This document shows, in pieces, positions 1 to 8,448 of a stretch of 64,000 nucleotides of DNA. The stretch is from CAZAMP01 sp964486455 (GTDB lineage: Bacteria; Eisenbacteria; RBG-16-71-46; CAZAMP01). Where the stretch lies: the NCBI GenBank assembly GCA_964486455.1, contig CAZAMP010000002.1, positions 1 to 64,000 on the forward strand, given 5' to 3'. The position numbers and the translations under genes were made by a program. Below the pieces are notes generated by a model. It made no database searches, was not told where the DNA came from, and worked only from the letters and a program-made list of their open reading frames with translations. Position 1 is the first letter of the stretch; the number at the start of each line of letters is the position of its first letter.

Positions 1-1206
1 CTGCGCGACGTTCTCATGAGTCCGGAGATTCTCGTTCAGGGAATCTACGATCTGGACTATTACATCGCGGCCTACGATGCGGAGATCATGTACACCGATC
101 AGGAGATCGGACGGTTGATGCGAGCGGTGGAAACGGCATGCGGGGACGAGCCGCCGTTCACGGTCTTCGTCGGCGATCACGGTGAGAGCTTCGCTGAGCA
201 CGGCCGGGTCGGTCACGGCATGGAACTCTATGAGGAATCGATCGCGATCCCGTTCATCATGCACCAGCCCGAGCTGCTTCGCGCGGGCGGACGACCGGAT
301 GATCTCGTCGAGACCGTCGATATTCTGCCCACCGTGTTGGAGTTTGTCGGGCTAGCGGCTCCAGGCGACGTCCAAGGAGGGAGCCTCGTGCCGCTCCTGA
401 GAGACGGCACGCCTCCGAAGGATGCGGTGTTCAGCGAGACGCTCAAGGGCCGCCAGGTTCTGCAGGGTGACGAGATCTACGCGATACAGACCGATCGTTG
501 GAAGGCCGTGTTCGGGCCGGGTTCTCGACTCCTCGAGCTCTATGATCTCGAGAAGGACCCGGTCGAGAAAGCGAACGTCGCGGCGGAAGAGGCCGATGTT
601 GCGCGCCCGCTGGCCGCCCTTCTGGAGGCGCGCCTGTCCACCGCGGGAGGGAGTGATGATGGAGACGTCGCCGTGGCCATTGACCCGGAGACGGAAGCGC
701 AGCTTCGGGCTCTGGGTTATGTAGGTGGCGACGCTCCGCGTGCCGATGACGCCTGGACGCTTCAGCAGGAGGCGTACGAAGCGATGTTGAAGGGCGATGC
801 GGCGACCTCCGTCGCCAAGCTCGAGCGGGTGGCCGAGCTGGCACCCGATGACGCTTCCGTGATGTCGCTGCTTGCACGGGCGCACATGCTGAACAACGAT
901 TTCGCTGCCGCGATAGAGATTTTGGAGAAGCTGACCGCGGTGGATCCGCGCGACGCGTCCGTGTTGATTTCGCTGGCCGAAGCGAAGCGTGAGCTTGGCG
1001 ACGCCGGCGGAGCTACCCGTGCGTTGGAGAGCGCTCTCTCCGTGGCTCCGGGATCGCTCTATCCACGGCTGCTCCTCACCGCGCTCTATCTGGATGGTGG
1101 AGATACGGAGGCGGCCAGGAGACATCTGGCCGTGGCCGAACGGCTGGCTCCGCACGACCGGCGCGTGGAGCAGCTCAAGAAGGCGCTACTCGGTCGCGAC
1201 GGATAG
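1..1206 (+). CDS. Sulfatase-family protein with C-terminal TPRs (5' truncated by window edge)
   Basis: The reading frame is open from base 1 and ends in TAG at 1204-1206; the true start lies upstream. The visible first half is the C-terminal part of an alkaline-phosphatase-superfamily sulfatase: an F-V-G-D-H-G-E metal-site motif, a G-H-G-M-E-L-Y-E-E-S segment and the V-E-T-V-D-I-L-P-T-V-L-E helix typical of arylsulfatase-like proteins. The catalytic Cys/Ser region would be in the missing N-terminus, so activity cannot be judged. The last ~150 residues are about four TPR units (A..L.RA..L.P.D pattern), an arrangement common in FCB and Planctomycetes-type sulfatase-TPR proteins. Substrate is unknown; it could be a phosphodiesterase or phosphoglycerol transferase of the same fold. 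It converges on the kinase gene with only 13 bp between stops. Confidence 0.85.
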   Translation: MRDVLMSPEILVQGIYDLDYYIAAYDAEIMYTDQEIGRLMRAVETACGDEPPFTVFVGDHGESFAEHGRVGHGMELYEESIAIPFIMHQPELLRAGGRPDDLVETVDILPTVLEFVGLAAPGDVQGGSLVPLLRDGTPPKDAVFSETLKGRQVLQGDEIYAIQTDRWKAVFGPGSRLLELYDLEKDPVEKANVAAEEADVARPLAALLEARLSTAGGSDDGDVAVAIDPETEAQLRALGYVGGDAPRADDAWTLQQEAYEAMLKGDAATSVAKLERVAELAPDDASVMSLLARAHMLNNDFAAAIEILEKLTAVDPRDASVLISLAEAKRELGDAGGATRALESALSVAPGSLYPRLLLTALYLDGGDTEAARRHLAVAERLAPHDRRVEQLKKALLGRDG

Positions 1207-1219
1207 TCGCTTCGACGCG

Positions 1220-4200
1220 TCAATCCTCGGGTGTGTCGTTTTCCAACGCATAGGCGACCGCGTGTTCCAGCGGCATGGCCTGTCCCTCCGCCCAGGCTTC
1301 GGCAAAGGCGGCATCGCCCAACGTCTTCACGAGCCGCTCGAGCGTCACGTCGATTTCCTCTTGTGTGTCCGACGGAACGGGCGAGTTGATTTGCTTGTGA
1401 AGCGCCTTGGCGGCTCCGAGCAAGCACGCGGCTCGTCGCAGCTCTCCCGTCACTACCGCCAGCAGCCCGAACGATCCCAGCGACGTCGCGACGCCCTGAT
1501 AGTTCTCGATCTCCCGGGAAACCGTGATGCTCTCCGCGTGTTGCCTCCGCGCGTCTCCATGAAGACCCTGCCGCACAAACGTCTGCCCGAGATTGTTCAG
1601 AACCTCGGCGATCCCCCATTGGTTGCCGAGCTGTCTCTGAATCGCGAGGCCCTCTTCGAAGTGAAGGCGGGCTTCATCGAAGTCGCCTTGACGGTGTGAG
1701 ATCATACCGAGACAATCGACGGCCTGAGCGATGCAGGATTGATCACCCAGTTCCCGGGCGATCGCCAAGCTTTCGGCGCTATAGGTTCTGGCTTTGCGGT
1801 AGCTTCTGTCCCGCATCGCAACGAGCGCGACGTTGTGGAGCGAAAGCGCAATGCCCCAGCGGTCGGCGATCTCACGCTCGATCACAAGGCTCTCCTCGAA
1901 GTACTTGAGCGCGCGGGCGTAGTCGGCGTTCCGTTCCGCCACGACTCCGAGGTTGTTGAGCGACACCGCGACCCCGCGGCGATCATCGATGCGCCTGCGG
2001 ATTTCCAAACTCTCCTCGAAGAGCTCCTGCGCGCGTCCGCTGTCGCCCTGCATGAATGCGACGTTTCCCATGTTGCTCAGTGTTTCGGCCACACCTTCCC
2101 AGTCGCCCAGCTCCTTGCGGATGGCCAGGCTTTCCTCGTGATACGCACGCGCCTGCTCGGCGTCGCCCTGCATGTAGGTGAGATTTCCGGCCCAGTTGAG
2201 CGTCTTGCCGCGGGCGTCCGTTCTCCGGCGGCCTTCCGGGCAGGCGAGAATCCGCGCGCAGGCGCGGCGTCCTTCCGTCCAGTAGCCGCGAACCTGCCAG
2301 TAGCGGCCCAGCGCGCCCGCGAGGCGCAGTCCGCACTGCGCGTCTTCGTCGCCGCCGTCGCAGGAGTCCAGCGCCAGCCTGAAGTTCTCATGTTCCGTCT
2401 CGAGGCGCGACAACCAGCTTGCCTGATCGGGGCCGGTGAGATTCCGCTCGCCCTCTTCCGCCAGCGAGACGAAGTGATCCCGGTGGCGGAGGCGAATGTC
2501 GGCCGCCTCTTCGCTTCGCACCAGGTGCTCCCGTGCATACTCCCTCACGGTTTCCAGCATCCGATAGCGTGCCCGGCCGGTGCCCTGGCCGCCTTCCACG
2601 TCCATCTCGACCAGCGACTTGGCTACGAGTTGTGACAGAAGATCCAGCACCTCCCAATCCTCGATGTTGAACCCGGCGCCTATCGTATTCGCGGCGTCCA
2701 GGGTCCAGCCGCCGGAGAAGATCGAGAGGCGGCGCAGGAGAGACTGCTCAGACGGTGTGAGCAGACCGTAGCTCCAGTCGATGAGCCCTCGGAGGGTTTG
2801 GTGCCTCGGGAGCGCCGTCTTGTTGCCCGCGGTGAGCAGGCGAAAGCGGTCATCGAGCCGGCGGGCGATCTCGTCGACGGCGAGCACGGCCGTTCGCGCC
2901 GCCGCAAGCTCGATCGCGAGCGGGATGCCGTCGAGCCGTCTGCAGATGCGGGCGATGCCGTCCGCGTTCTCATCGGTGAACTCGAATTCGGTGTTTGCGG
3001 CCCGCACCCGCTCGACGAAGAGCCGCACGGCGTCGGTGGCAAGCATTTGATCCACGGCGAGTGCGGAATCCTCGAGCGGTACATCCATCGACGGCACGCG
3101 ATAGATCGTCTCTCCGGGAATTCCCAGCGGCTCGCGACTCGTGGAAACGATACGCAGCGCGGTGTGAGTGCGCAGCAGCGACTCCACGAGCTTCACGCAC
3201 GCGTCGAGGAGGTGCTCGCAGTTGTCAAGAATGAGCAGGAGCCGCTGCCCGGAGATCTGCTCGGCGATCGTGTCGAGTAGGGGACGCCCCGATTCTTCTT
3301 TGATCTCGAGCGTATCGGCGACGACTTGTGGAAGCCGATCCGGGTCTCCCAGTGACGCGAGCTCGACAAACCAGACTCCATCCGGCGCGATCTCGCCGAC
3401 GCCGCGCGCCGATTCGAGAGCAAGGCGAGTCTTGCCGCATCCCCCGGCGCCGGTGAGGGTGACCAATCGTTTGCTTCCGATCAGCTCGCGTATGGAGGGA
3501 AGCACACGATCTCGCCCGATGAAGCTGGAGAGCAGCAGCGGCAGATTCCCCTTCGCATCGATTGGCCTGTCCGGCGCCTTACGAGTGACGGACGCCATCG
3601 CGCGCAAGGCAATCAGCTCCTCCAGCTCCTTCCGGGCGACGGCGATGGAGTCGAGCCGTTCGTCGGCTTCCTTGGCCAGACAGCTCGAGAGAAGCTCCGA
3701 TAGTCGCGCGGGCGTGTCGTCGGGTAGTGCATGCCATGCCGGGTTACTCCCGAGGGTGGCACGGATCCGGTCCGCTGGGGTCTCACCATCGAAGGCCGGG
3801 CGCCTGGCGAGGCATTCAAAGACGATACACCCGAATGCCCATATGTCGGCGCGGTGATCGACGTCTAGCCCGCGGATCTGCTCGGGGCTCATATAGCCCA
3901 GCGTTCCGAACATGATTCCCGGCTTGGACAGCGCCTCGCCACTTGTCGGCACCGGGCCTTCTTGTTCGCTCTTCATCTTCGCCAATCCGAAGTCGAGAAC
4001 CTTCACGGCGTTTTCCGGAGTCACCATGACGTTGAGCGGCTTGAGATCCCGGTGAACGATGTCGCGCCGGTGGGCCGTTTCCAGCGCCGTGGCGATCTGT
4101 CGCGTGATGGCCAGCGTGTCGTCCAGCGAGAGTTTGCTGTCGACGAGCCTCTCCGCGAGGTTCTCGCCCGGAATGAACTCCATCGTCAGGTAATGGTGTC

Positions 4201-4495
4201 CGTCAGACTCTTCGAGCGAGTGGATCGTCGCGATGTTCGGGTTGTTGATCGCGGCCAGCAGCTGCGCCTCACGCTCGAATCGCGCCCGGCTCTCTTCGTT
4301 CCGGGCGAATTCCTCCGGCAGCAGCTTTATCGCGACCTGGCGCTTGAGCTTGGGGTCTTCCGCGAGGTAGACGACGCCCATGCCGCCTCTCGCGATCTCC
4401 CGAGTGACTGGGTAGGGTCCGATGGCATCGGGTCGGGTCACATTCAGCTTCTCGTCGCGCATCACCTCGAACTCCGTCTCCGGCATATCCCGCAT
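1220..4495 (-). CDS. Ser/Thr protein kinase fused to a STAND (NB-ARC-like) ATPase and TPR array
   Basis: This 1091-aa regulator has three parts. Residues ~27-290 are a Hanks-type kinase with glycine loop (A-R-G-G-M-G, 35-40), VAIK lysine K57, catalytic H-R-D-L-K-P-L-N (D150) and D-F-G (168-170), so it should be active. Residues ~320-650 are a STAND/AfsR-like ATPase with Walker A G-A-G-G-C-G-K-T (349-356), Walker B L-L-L-I-L-D-N (419-425) and a S-T-S-R-E-P-L sensor. Residues ~720-1060 are TPRs, repeating E-E-S-L-x-I-x-R-E-L/I. There is no transmembrane segment, so it is probably a cytoplasmic signal-integrating kinase. The ATG at 4495 is the only good start. The upstream 272 bp carry the 4546-4683 inverted-repeat element, which lies where its promoter should be. 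The phosphorylation target is unknown. Confidence 0.93.
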   Translation of the reverse strand: MRDMPETEFEVMRDEKLNVTRPDAIGPYPVTREIARGGMGVVYLAEDPKLKRQVAIKLLPEEFARNEESRARFEREAQLLAAINNPNIATIHSLEESDGHHYLTMEFIPGENLAERLVDSKLSLDDTLAITRQIATALETAHRRDIVHRDLKPLNVMVTPENAVKVLDFGLAKMKSEQEGPVPTSGEALSKPGIMFGTLGYMSPEQIRGLDVDHRADIWAFGCIVFECLARRPAFDGETPADRIRATLGSNPAWHALPDDTPARLSELLSSCLAKEADERLDSIAVARKELEELIALRAMASVTRKAPDRPIDAKGNLPLLLSSFIGRDRVLPSIRELIGSKRLVTLTGAGGCGKTRLALESARGVGEIAPDGVWFVELASLGDPDRLPQVVADTLEIKEESGRPLLDTIAEQISGQRLLLILDNCEHLLDACVKLVESLLRTHTALRIVSTSREPLGIPGETIYRVPSMDVPLEDSALAVDQMLATDAVRLFVERVRAANTEFEFTDENADGIARICRRLDGIPLAIELAAARTAVLAVDEIARRLDDRFRLLTAGNKTALPRHQTLRGLIDWSYGLLTPSEQSLLRRLSIFSGGWTLDAANTIGAGFNIEDWEVLDLLSQLVAKSLVEMDVEGGQGTGRARYRMLETVREYAREHLVRSEEAADIRLRHRDHFVSLAEEGERNLTGPDQASWLSRLETEHENFRLALDSCDGGDEDAQCGLRLAGALGRYWQVRGYWTEGRRACARILACPEGRRRTDARGKTLNWAGNLTYMQGDAEQARAYHEESLAIRKELGDWEGVAETLSNMGNVAFMQGDSGRAQELFEESLEIRRRIDDRRGVAVSLNNLGVVAERNADYARALKYFEESLVIEREIADRWGIALSLHNVALVAMRDRSYRKARTYSAESLAIARELGDQSCIAQAVDCLGMISHRQGDFDEARLHFEEGLAIQRQLGNQWGIAEVLNNLGQTFVRQGLHGDARRQHAESITVSREIENYQGVATSLGSFGLLAVVTGELRRAACLLGAAKALHKQINSPVPSDTQEEIDVTLERLVKTLGDAAFAEAWAEGQAMPLEHAVAYALENDTPED

Positions 4496-4545
4496 TCAGC
4501 GTCTCTTTGGGACATAACGTACACGACTGACGCCAGGATCCAAAA

Positions 4546-4683
4546 GGTTGTGGTCTGAAGACTGATTCCAACCGGCCTAACAGGTGCAATTCTATGGGAT
4601 TAAACAGGATCCCATGTTTCGCGGCCAACGGCTTCGCAGAAACGAGGTTACCCACTCCCGGACACAGTCCTCAGACCACAACC
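4546..4683. repeat. 138-bp element with 19-bp terminal inverted repeats (MITE-like or long hairpin)
   Basis: The arms at 4546-4558 (GGTTGTGGTCTGA) and 4671-4683 (TCAGACCACAACC) are perfect 13-bp inverted copies. Extending inward gives 19-bp arms (4546-4564 and 4665-4683) with a single mismatch. Inside is a second inverted repeat, ATGGGAT 4594-4600 and ATCCCAT 4609-4615. No gene fits inside. It could be a miniature inverted-repeat transposable element or a structured 5' leader of the kinase gene on the minus strand. I see no other copy in this window and no clear target-site duplication. Confidence 0.6.
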
Positions 4684-4767
4684 CTCAGGCCACGGGAGCT
4701 GGCGATGTGTCAACTATTGGCGACATCGGAAGCTGGTGGGAGGCGGAGGTCTGTCGGAAGCCGGCAT

Positions 4768-6921
4768 CTAGGCCAGCATGAGAGCTACGACCGCGAGACC
4801 GCAGACAACGATGGCCGCGCCCGCAAAGCCTGCCACGGGGATGAGAAAGAGAGCCCCCACCAGGGAGCCCACGCATCCACCCACGAGGTCCGCCGCGTAG
4901 AGCGGTGAGACCATCCGTCGCTGATCAGGACGGTCCTTGAGGCTCGCATAGGCGAACAGGCCCGCGACGAGCGCGCCGCTGCCGAAGAGTAGGCCCGCGG
5001 TGACTGGGAATGAGATGGCCGACTCCGTGTGAAGCGCAAGGGCGGGTGGGATCGCCACCGCTGCCAGACCGGCGATGAGGCCCCATCCCACCCCGCGTCC
5101 GACGTCGGCCTTCGTGGCCAATCGGTCGAGGGCGAACGCCCCAAGCCCGAGTCCGGCCATGAAGAGGGTCAGGAGCAGCCCGATGTCTTTGTAGAGCACG
5201 CCCTGTGTCACCTGATACGTCAGAATGAACACCGACTCCAACACCATGCCTGAGAAGCCCGCCACCGCAACCAGTAGAGCGCGTCGCGCGACGGATCGCC
5301 TGCGCGCGGCGATGAAGCCGCCGACGGTTGCGAGCGCCACTAGTCCCGCCGTGACCCACACCCACGAACTCCCGGTCGCGGACGGGTCGGCGAAGCGCTC
5401 CAGTGTCGGGTAGAACGCGGACAACCAGAGGGTCAGCGTGTAGTGATAGCAGATTGGACGAAGGTCGCTGTTGATCGGGACCGATGTCTCGGAGAGCGCG
5501 AGCGCGATTTCCGCGAAGCGATCATTCGTGTAGAGATAGCGGATGTAGTCCGAGGTGACGAGACGCGCACCGATGGCCCTCACCGCGAGTCGATCGCTCA
5601 AGACCGCCGGGTCGCGAATGAGCGGCGACCTCGACGCCAGCACGATATTCGTTGTACCCGGAAGGACGACGACATCGGAAAACGACGATCGCAGCGCGCG
5701 CGTGACGCCGGCGGTGCGGTTCAGAAGTGAAGGGCTCCACAGATTCTCGGATGAGGGGAGGCGCATGGCGATGATGCCGTCCCGTCCGAGGTGCCCGAGG
5801 CACTGGGCGAAGAACTCCTCCGTGTAGAAGCGATTGGCCGCTCCCGAGGCCGGCTCCGGCATGCCGATGAGTATGAGGTCGTAGCGTCCGGCATCGCGAA
5901 GGAAACGTCTTGGGTCGGCCACGTGGACGTTCACGTCTTCCGCTTCGAGCGACGAACGGTTCTCCTCGGACATATGCGGCAAGATCAGCTCGAGCATCGG
6001 GCCGTTCAGCTCGACGTAGTCGATGCGAGAAGGGTTGTGGCGCAAGACCTCGCGGACGAGCCCTTCGAATCCTCCACCCAGAATCAAGACGGTCGCCGGT
6101 CTCGGGTGCTGAAGCAGAGAGAGATGGGCGAACTCTTCCGCGGCGGTCCCGCCACTCTCATACGAGAGCGCGTCATTCTCGAAAACCGCCACCTGATTCT
6201 CCGTCATCGTCACGGTGGCCCGGCCGTACGGCGTGTCGCGCGTTGCCGCGAGAGACGGATGGTTGATGGAGGCGAGTCTCTGATCGATCGGCCCCGCCTT
6301 CCAGAGCCCGAGAAGGAGCAGACCGGCGAGACTTATGCCGGCCGCGCGAAGAGCTGTGGAGCGCACGCCGCCGCCGAGAAACACCGCAAACGCCGCGACG
6401 AGCGCGCACACCATCGCCGTGGCGAAGTTCTGGATGCCCCACGTGAGAAAGAGGGTCGCGGCCAGTCCGCCCACGCAGCCGCCGGCACTCTCGACGGCGT
6501 ACGCAAACGCGAGGGTCCGGCCATGGGCGGCCGCCCGCCGGGCCGCCCACTGGAAGAGCAGTCCGAGGAGCACACCGATCGGGAGTAACGCAATGGCCAT
6601 CGCGAGCATCTGAATCCCGAACGGGAGGTAGGCGCCTGGAACGTCGGAAAAGATGGCGCGCATCGCTCGTATGAAGGCAACGTCCAGCGGCACCAAGATG
6701 CTCACGAGCAGGAAGAACGCTCGGATCCGGTCTCGGGATGGCAGATCGTGCTTTCGGCCGATTGCGGCGCCCATCGCCGTTCCCGCCAGCCAGACGCCGA
6801 TGGCGAGAATGTAGATCAGCTCGACACCGAAGGCGGCGACACTCAGCTCACGAAGCAGAGCCACCTGCCCCAGGATCGAGACGAAGCCGATCAGGAGAAG
6901 GAAGAGCGCCATGCGTGGCAT
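4768..6921 (-). CDS. Membrane-embedded spermidine-synthase-like protein
   Basis: This 717-aa integral membrane protein has N-terminal hydrophobic segments (residues ~1-210), a soluble Rossmann methyltransferase-like domain of the polyamine aminopropyltransferase type (~225-470; V-L-I-L-G-G-G-F-E-G-L nucleotide loop, Y-V-E-L-N acidic strand end, Y-D-L-I-L-I-G) and a second set of membrane segments (~500-717). This is the architecture of the so-called fused MFS/spermidine synthase proteins. Known members are mostly uncharacterised and whether they make polyamines is unsettled. ATG at 6919-6921 begins the hydrophobic segment directly. It follows the MEMO-AMMECR1 gene by 25 bp and is probably the last gene of the operon starting with the S9 peptidase. 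Confidence 0.85.
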   Translation of the reverse strand: MPRMALFLLLIGFVSILGQVALLRELSVAAFGVELIYILAIGVWLAGTAMGAAIGRKHDLPSRDRIRAFFLLVSILVPLDVAFIRAMRAIFSDVPGAYLPFGIQMLAMAIALLPIGVLLGLLFQWAARRAAAHGRTLAFAYAVESAGGCVGGLAATLFLTWGIQNFATAMVCALVAAFAVFLGGGVRSTALRAAGISLAGLLLLGLWKAGPIDQRLASINHPSLAATRDTPYGRATVTMTENQVAVFENDALSYESGGTAAEEFAHLSLLQHPRPATVLILGGGFEGLVREVLRHNPSRIDYVELNGPMLELILPHMSEENRSSLEAEDVNVHVADPRRFLRDAGRYDLILIGMPEPASGAANRFYTEEFFAQCLGHLGRDGIIAMRLPSSENLWSPSLLNRTAGVTRALRSSFSDVVVLPGTTNIVLASRSPLIRDPAVLSDRLAVRAIGARLVTSDYIRYLYTNDRFAEIALALSETSVPINSDLRPICYHYTLTLWLSAFYPTLERFADPSATGSSWVWVTAGLVALATVGGFIAARRRSVARRALLVAVAGFSGMVLESVFILTYQVTQGVLYKDIGLLLTLFMAGLGLGAFALDRLATKADVGRGVGWGLIAGLAAVAIPPALALHTESAISFPVTAGLLFGSGALVAGLFAYASLKDRPDQRRMVSPLYAADLVGGCVGSLVGALFLIPVAGFAGAAIVVCGLAVVALMLA

Positions 6922-6946
6922 CCCTCAGCCGCGGGTGGGCCGCATT

Positions 6947-8437
6947 TCAGCGGAGCTCGGCCTCGCTGAAAACCTCCGACTGAAACGTGAAGAACGTCGC
7001 GCCCGACTTCCAGCCATCGGTGCGGAGACCCGCTTTCCGGCACAAGTGCTGGAGCGTTTCCTCGAGATCCCATCCTTGCTCGGTTGCCACTTGGGGGAGA
7101 TAGACCGCAGAGCGACCGCCTTTTCTGATGAGGATCCCGTCACGCCCCAACGCGATGTCGTCGGGACTTTCGACCTCCTGGTAGGGCGTGAGCACCGAGA
7201 TCTCGATCTCAATCCGCGGGAGCTCGAGGAGCGTCACCGGTGGAAAGCGCCGGTCGTTCGTCGCCGCCTGGATAGCCATTCTCCGGACGACCTCGTGAAG
7301 CGGCAGGTCATTCTTCATGTGACCGATGCAGCCGCGGAGCTTTCCCTGATTCGTCAAGGTGACGAACACCCCGCGCTTCACCGAAAGCTCGGGATCGAGG
7401 TCGCCGACTTCAGGCGTCTTGCCGGATGACAGGTGCCCCGTGATGGCATCCCTTGCGATCGAGAGCAATAGACGCTTGTGCCCGTGTTGTAGCGCTCCGC
7501 CACCCTCGCCGCGAGTGAATCGAACCGCTCCATAGCCGACGACGCGCCCGCGATCGCCTGCGCTCGCGTCACCGGAGTTGGCGTAGCTCACGATCTCGGC
7601 GCGCGTGGCGCCGAGCGCCTTCGCCGCGGTCATCACGCAAAGGATGGGGGCCTGCCCGCAAGCGCATGTCGTAAGGCCCGCGATCCCACGACCCATCTCG
7701 TTCCGAATCGTGGCCTGGACGTGTCCCGGGTCGAACGTCGTGATCGCCTCGAGAACACGCCCATCGACATAGACGGCATCGTCGTACGACGGGTAATGGG
7801 AGAAATCGGAGCTGGCGACGATGAGCGCTCGCTTCCCCTCGAGAGCCTTCGCGAGCGCGTGCCCGAAGCGCGCACAGAGATCCAGGTCCGGAGCACCGAT
7901 GACAGTCGATACGATCTTCACGCCCGGAAAGAGGTGTTGAATGAACGGGACCTGAACTTCGACCGAATGCTCGTGCCGGTGAACGCGCACGTCGTAGACG
8001 AAATCATCGTCGGCGGCCATGAGCGCGGCGACGATGTCGGTGTCGATGGCGGCATCGCCGAGCGGCGTGCGGTATGCGTCTCCGTCGTAGATCGAGACCT
8101 TGGGGAATCGAGCGGTGGTGTGATTTGTCCCGAGGATGACAATCACATCGTATGTGTGATCGCTTGCCTGCCGGTATGCGTCCGCCGCGATCCCACCCGA
8201 AAAGATGTAGCCCGCGTGGGGGGCGATGATGGCGATCGGAGCGCCCTGGCAGGGCGGCTCGGCGTCTCGAACGAACGACTCGATCGTGTCTAGGAGTTCC
8301 GTGGCGTCATCCGAATAGAAGCGTCCCGCGACGGCCGGTTGGCGTACACTCGTCGCCCGAGTGGTGGGTTGTTCTCCCGTCCGGCAGACCGACGTGGTTA
8401 TCACCAGCAATGCGGCGACCAGAACAAAGCGCTTCAT
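6947..8437 (-). CDS. MEMO-AMMECR1 fusion protein with N-terminal signal
   Basis: The preferred start is ATG at 8437 (496 aa), preceded by a GGGGA ribosome site; an in-frame upstream start at 8488 would overlap the previous gene. Residues ~32-310 are a MEMO1/LigB-like domain with A-P-H-A-G-Y (H74), G-T-N-H (H106), D-F-S-H-Y and C-G-Q-A-P (C260), matching the His/His/Cys metal pocket known for human MEMO1. Residues ~320-496 are an AMMECR1 domain (L-R-G-C-I-G at 367-372). These are components B and A of the AmmeMemoRadiSam system; the radical-SAM partner is absent here. The N-terminus (M-K-R-F-V-L-V-A-A-L-L-V-I-T-T-S-V-C) looks like a signal or imperfect lipobox, unusual for a normally cytosolic family. 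Biochemical role is unknown. It sits 11 bp after the S9 peptidase. Confidence 0.88.
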   Translation of the reverse strand: MKRFVLVAALLVITTSVCRTGEQPTTRATSVRQPAVAGRFYSDDATELLDTIESFVRDAEPPCQGAPIAIIAPHAGYIFSGGIAADAYRQASDHTYDVIVILGTNHTTARFPKVSIYDGDAYRTPLGDAAIDTDIVAALMAADDDFVYDVRVHRHEHSVEVQVPFIQHLFPGVKIVSTVIGAPDLDLCARFGHALAKALEGKRALIVASSDFSHYPSYDDAVYVDGRVLEAITTFDPGHVQATIRNEMGRGIAGLTTCACGQAPILCVMTAAKALGATRAEIVSYANSGDASAGDRGRVVGYGAVRFTRGEGGGALQHGHKRLLLSIARDAITGHLSSGKTPEVGDLDPELSVKRGVFVTLTNQGKLRGCIGHMKNDLPLHEVVRRMAIQAATNDRRFPPVTLLELPRIEIEISVLTPYQEVESPDDIALGRDGILIRKGGRSAVYLPQVATEQGWDLEETLQHLCRKAGLRTDGWKSGATFFTFQSEVFSEAELR

Positions 8438-8448
8438 TGTCCCCGATC

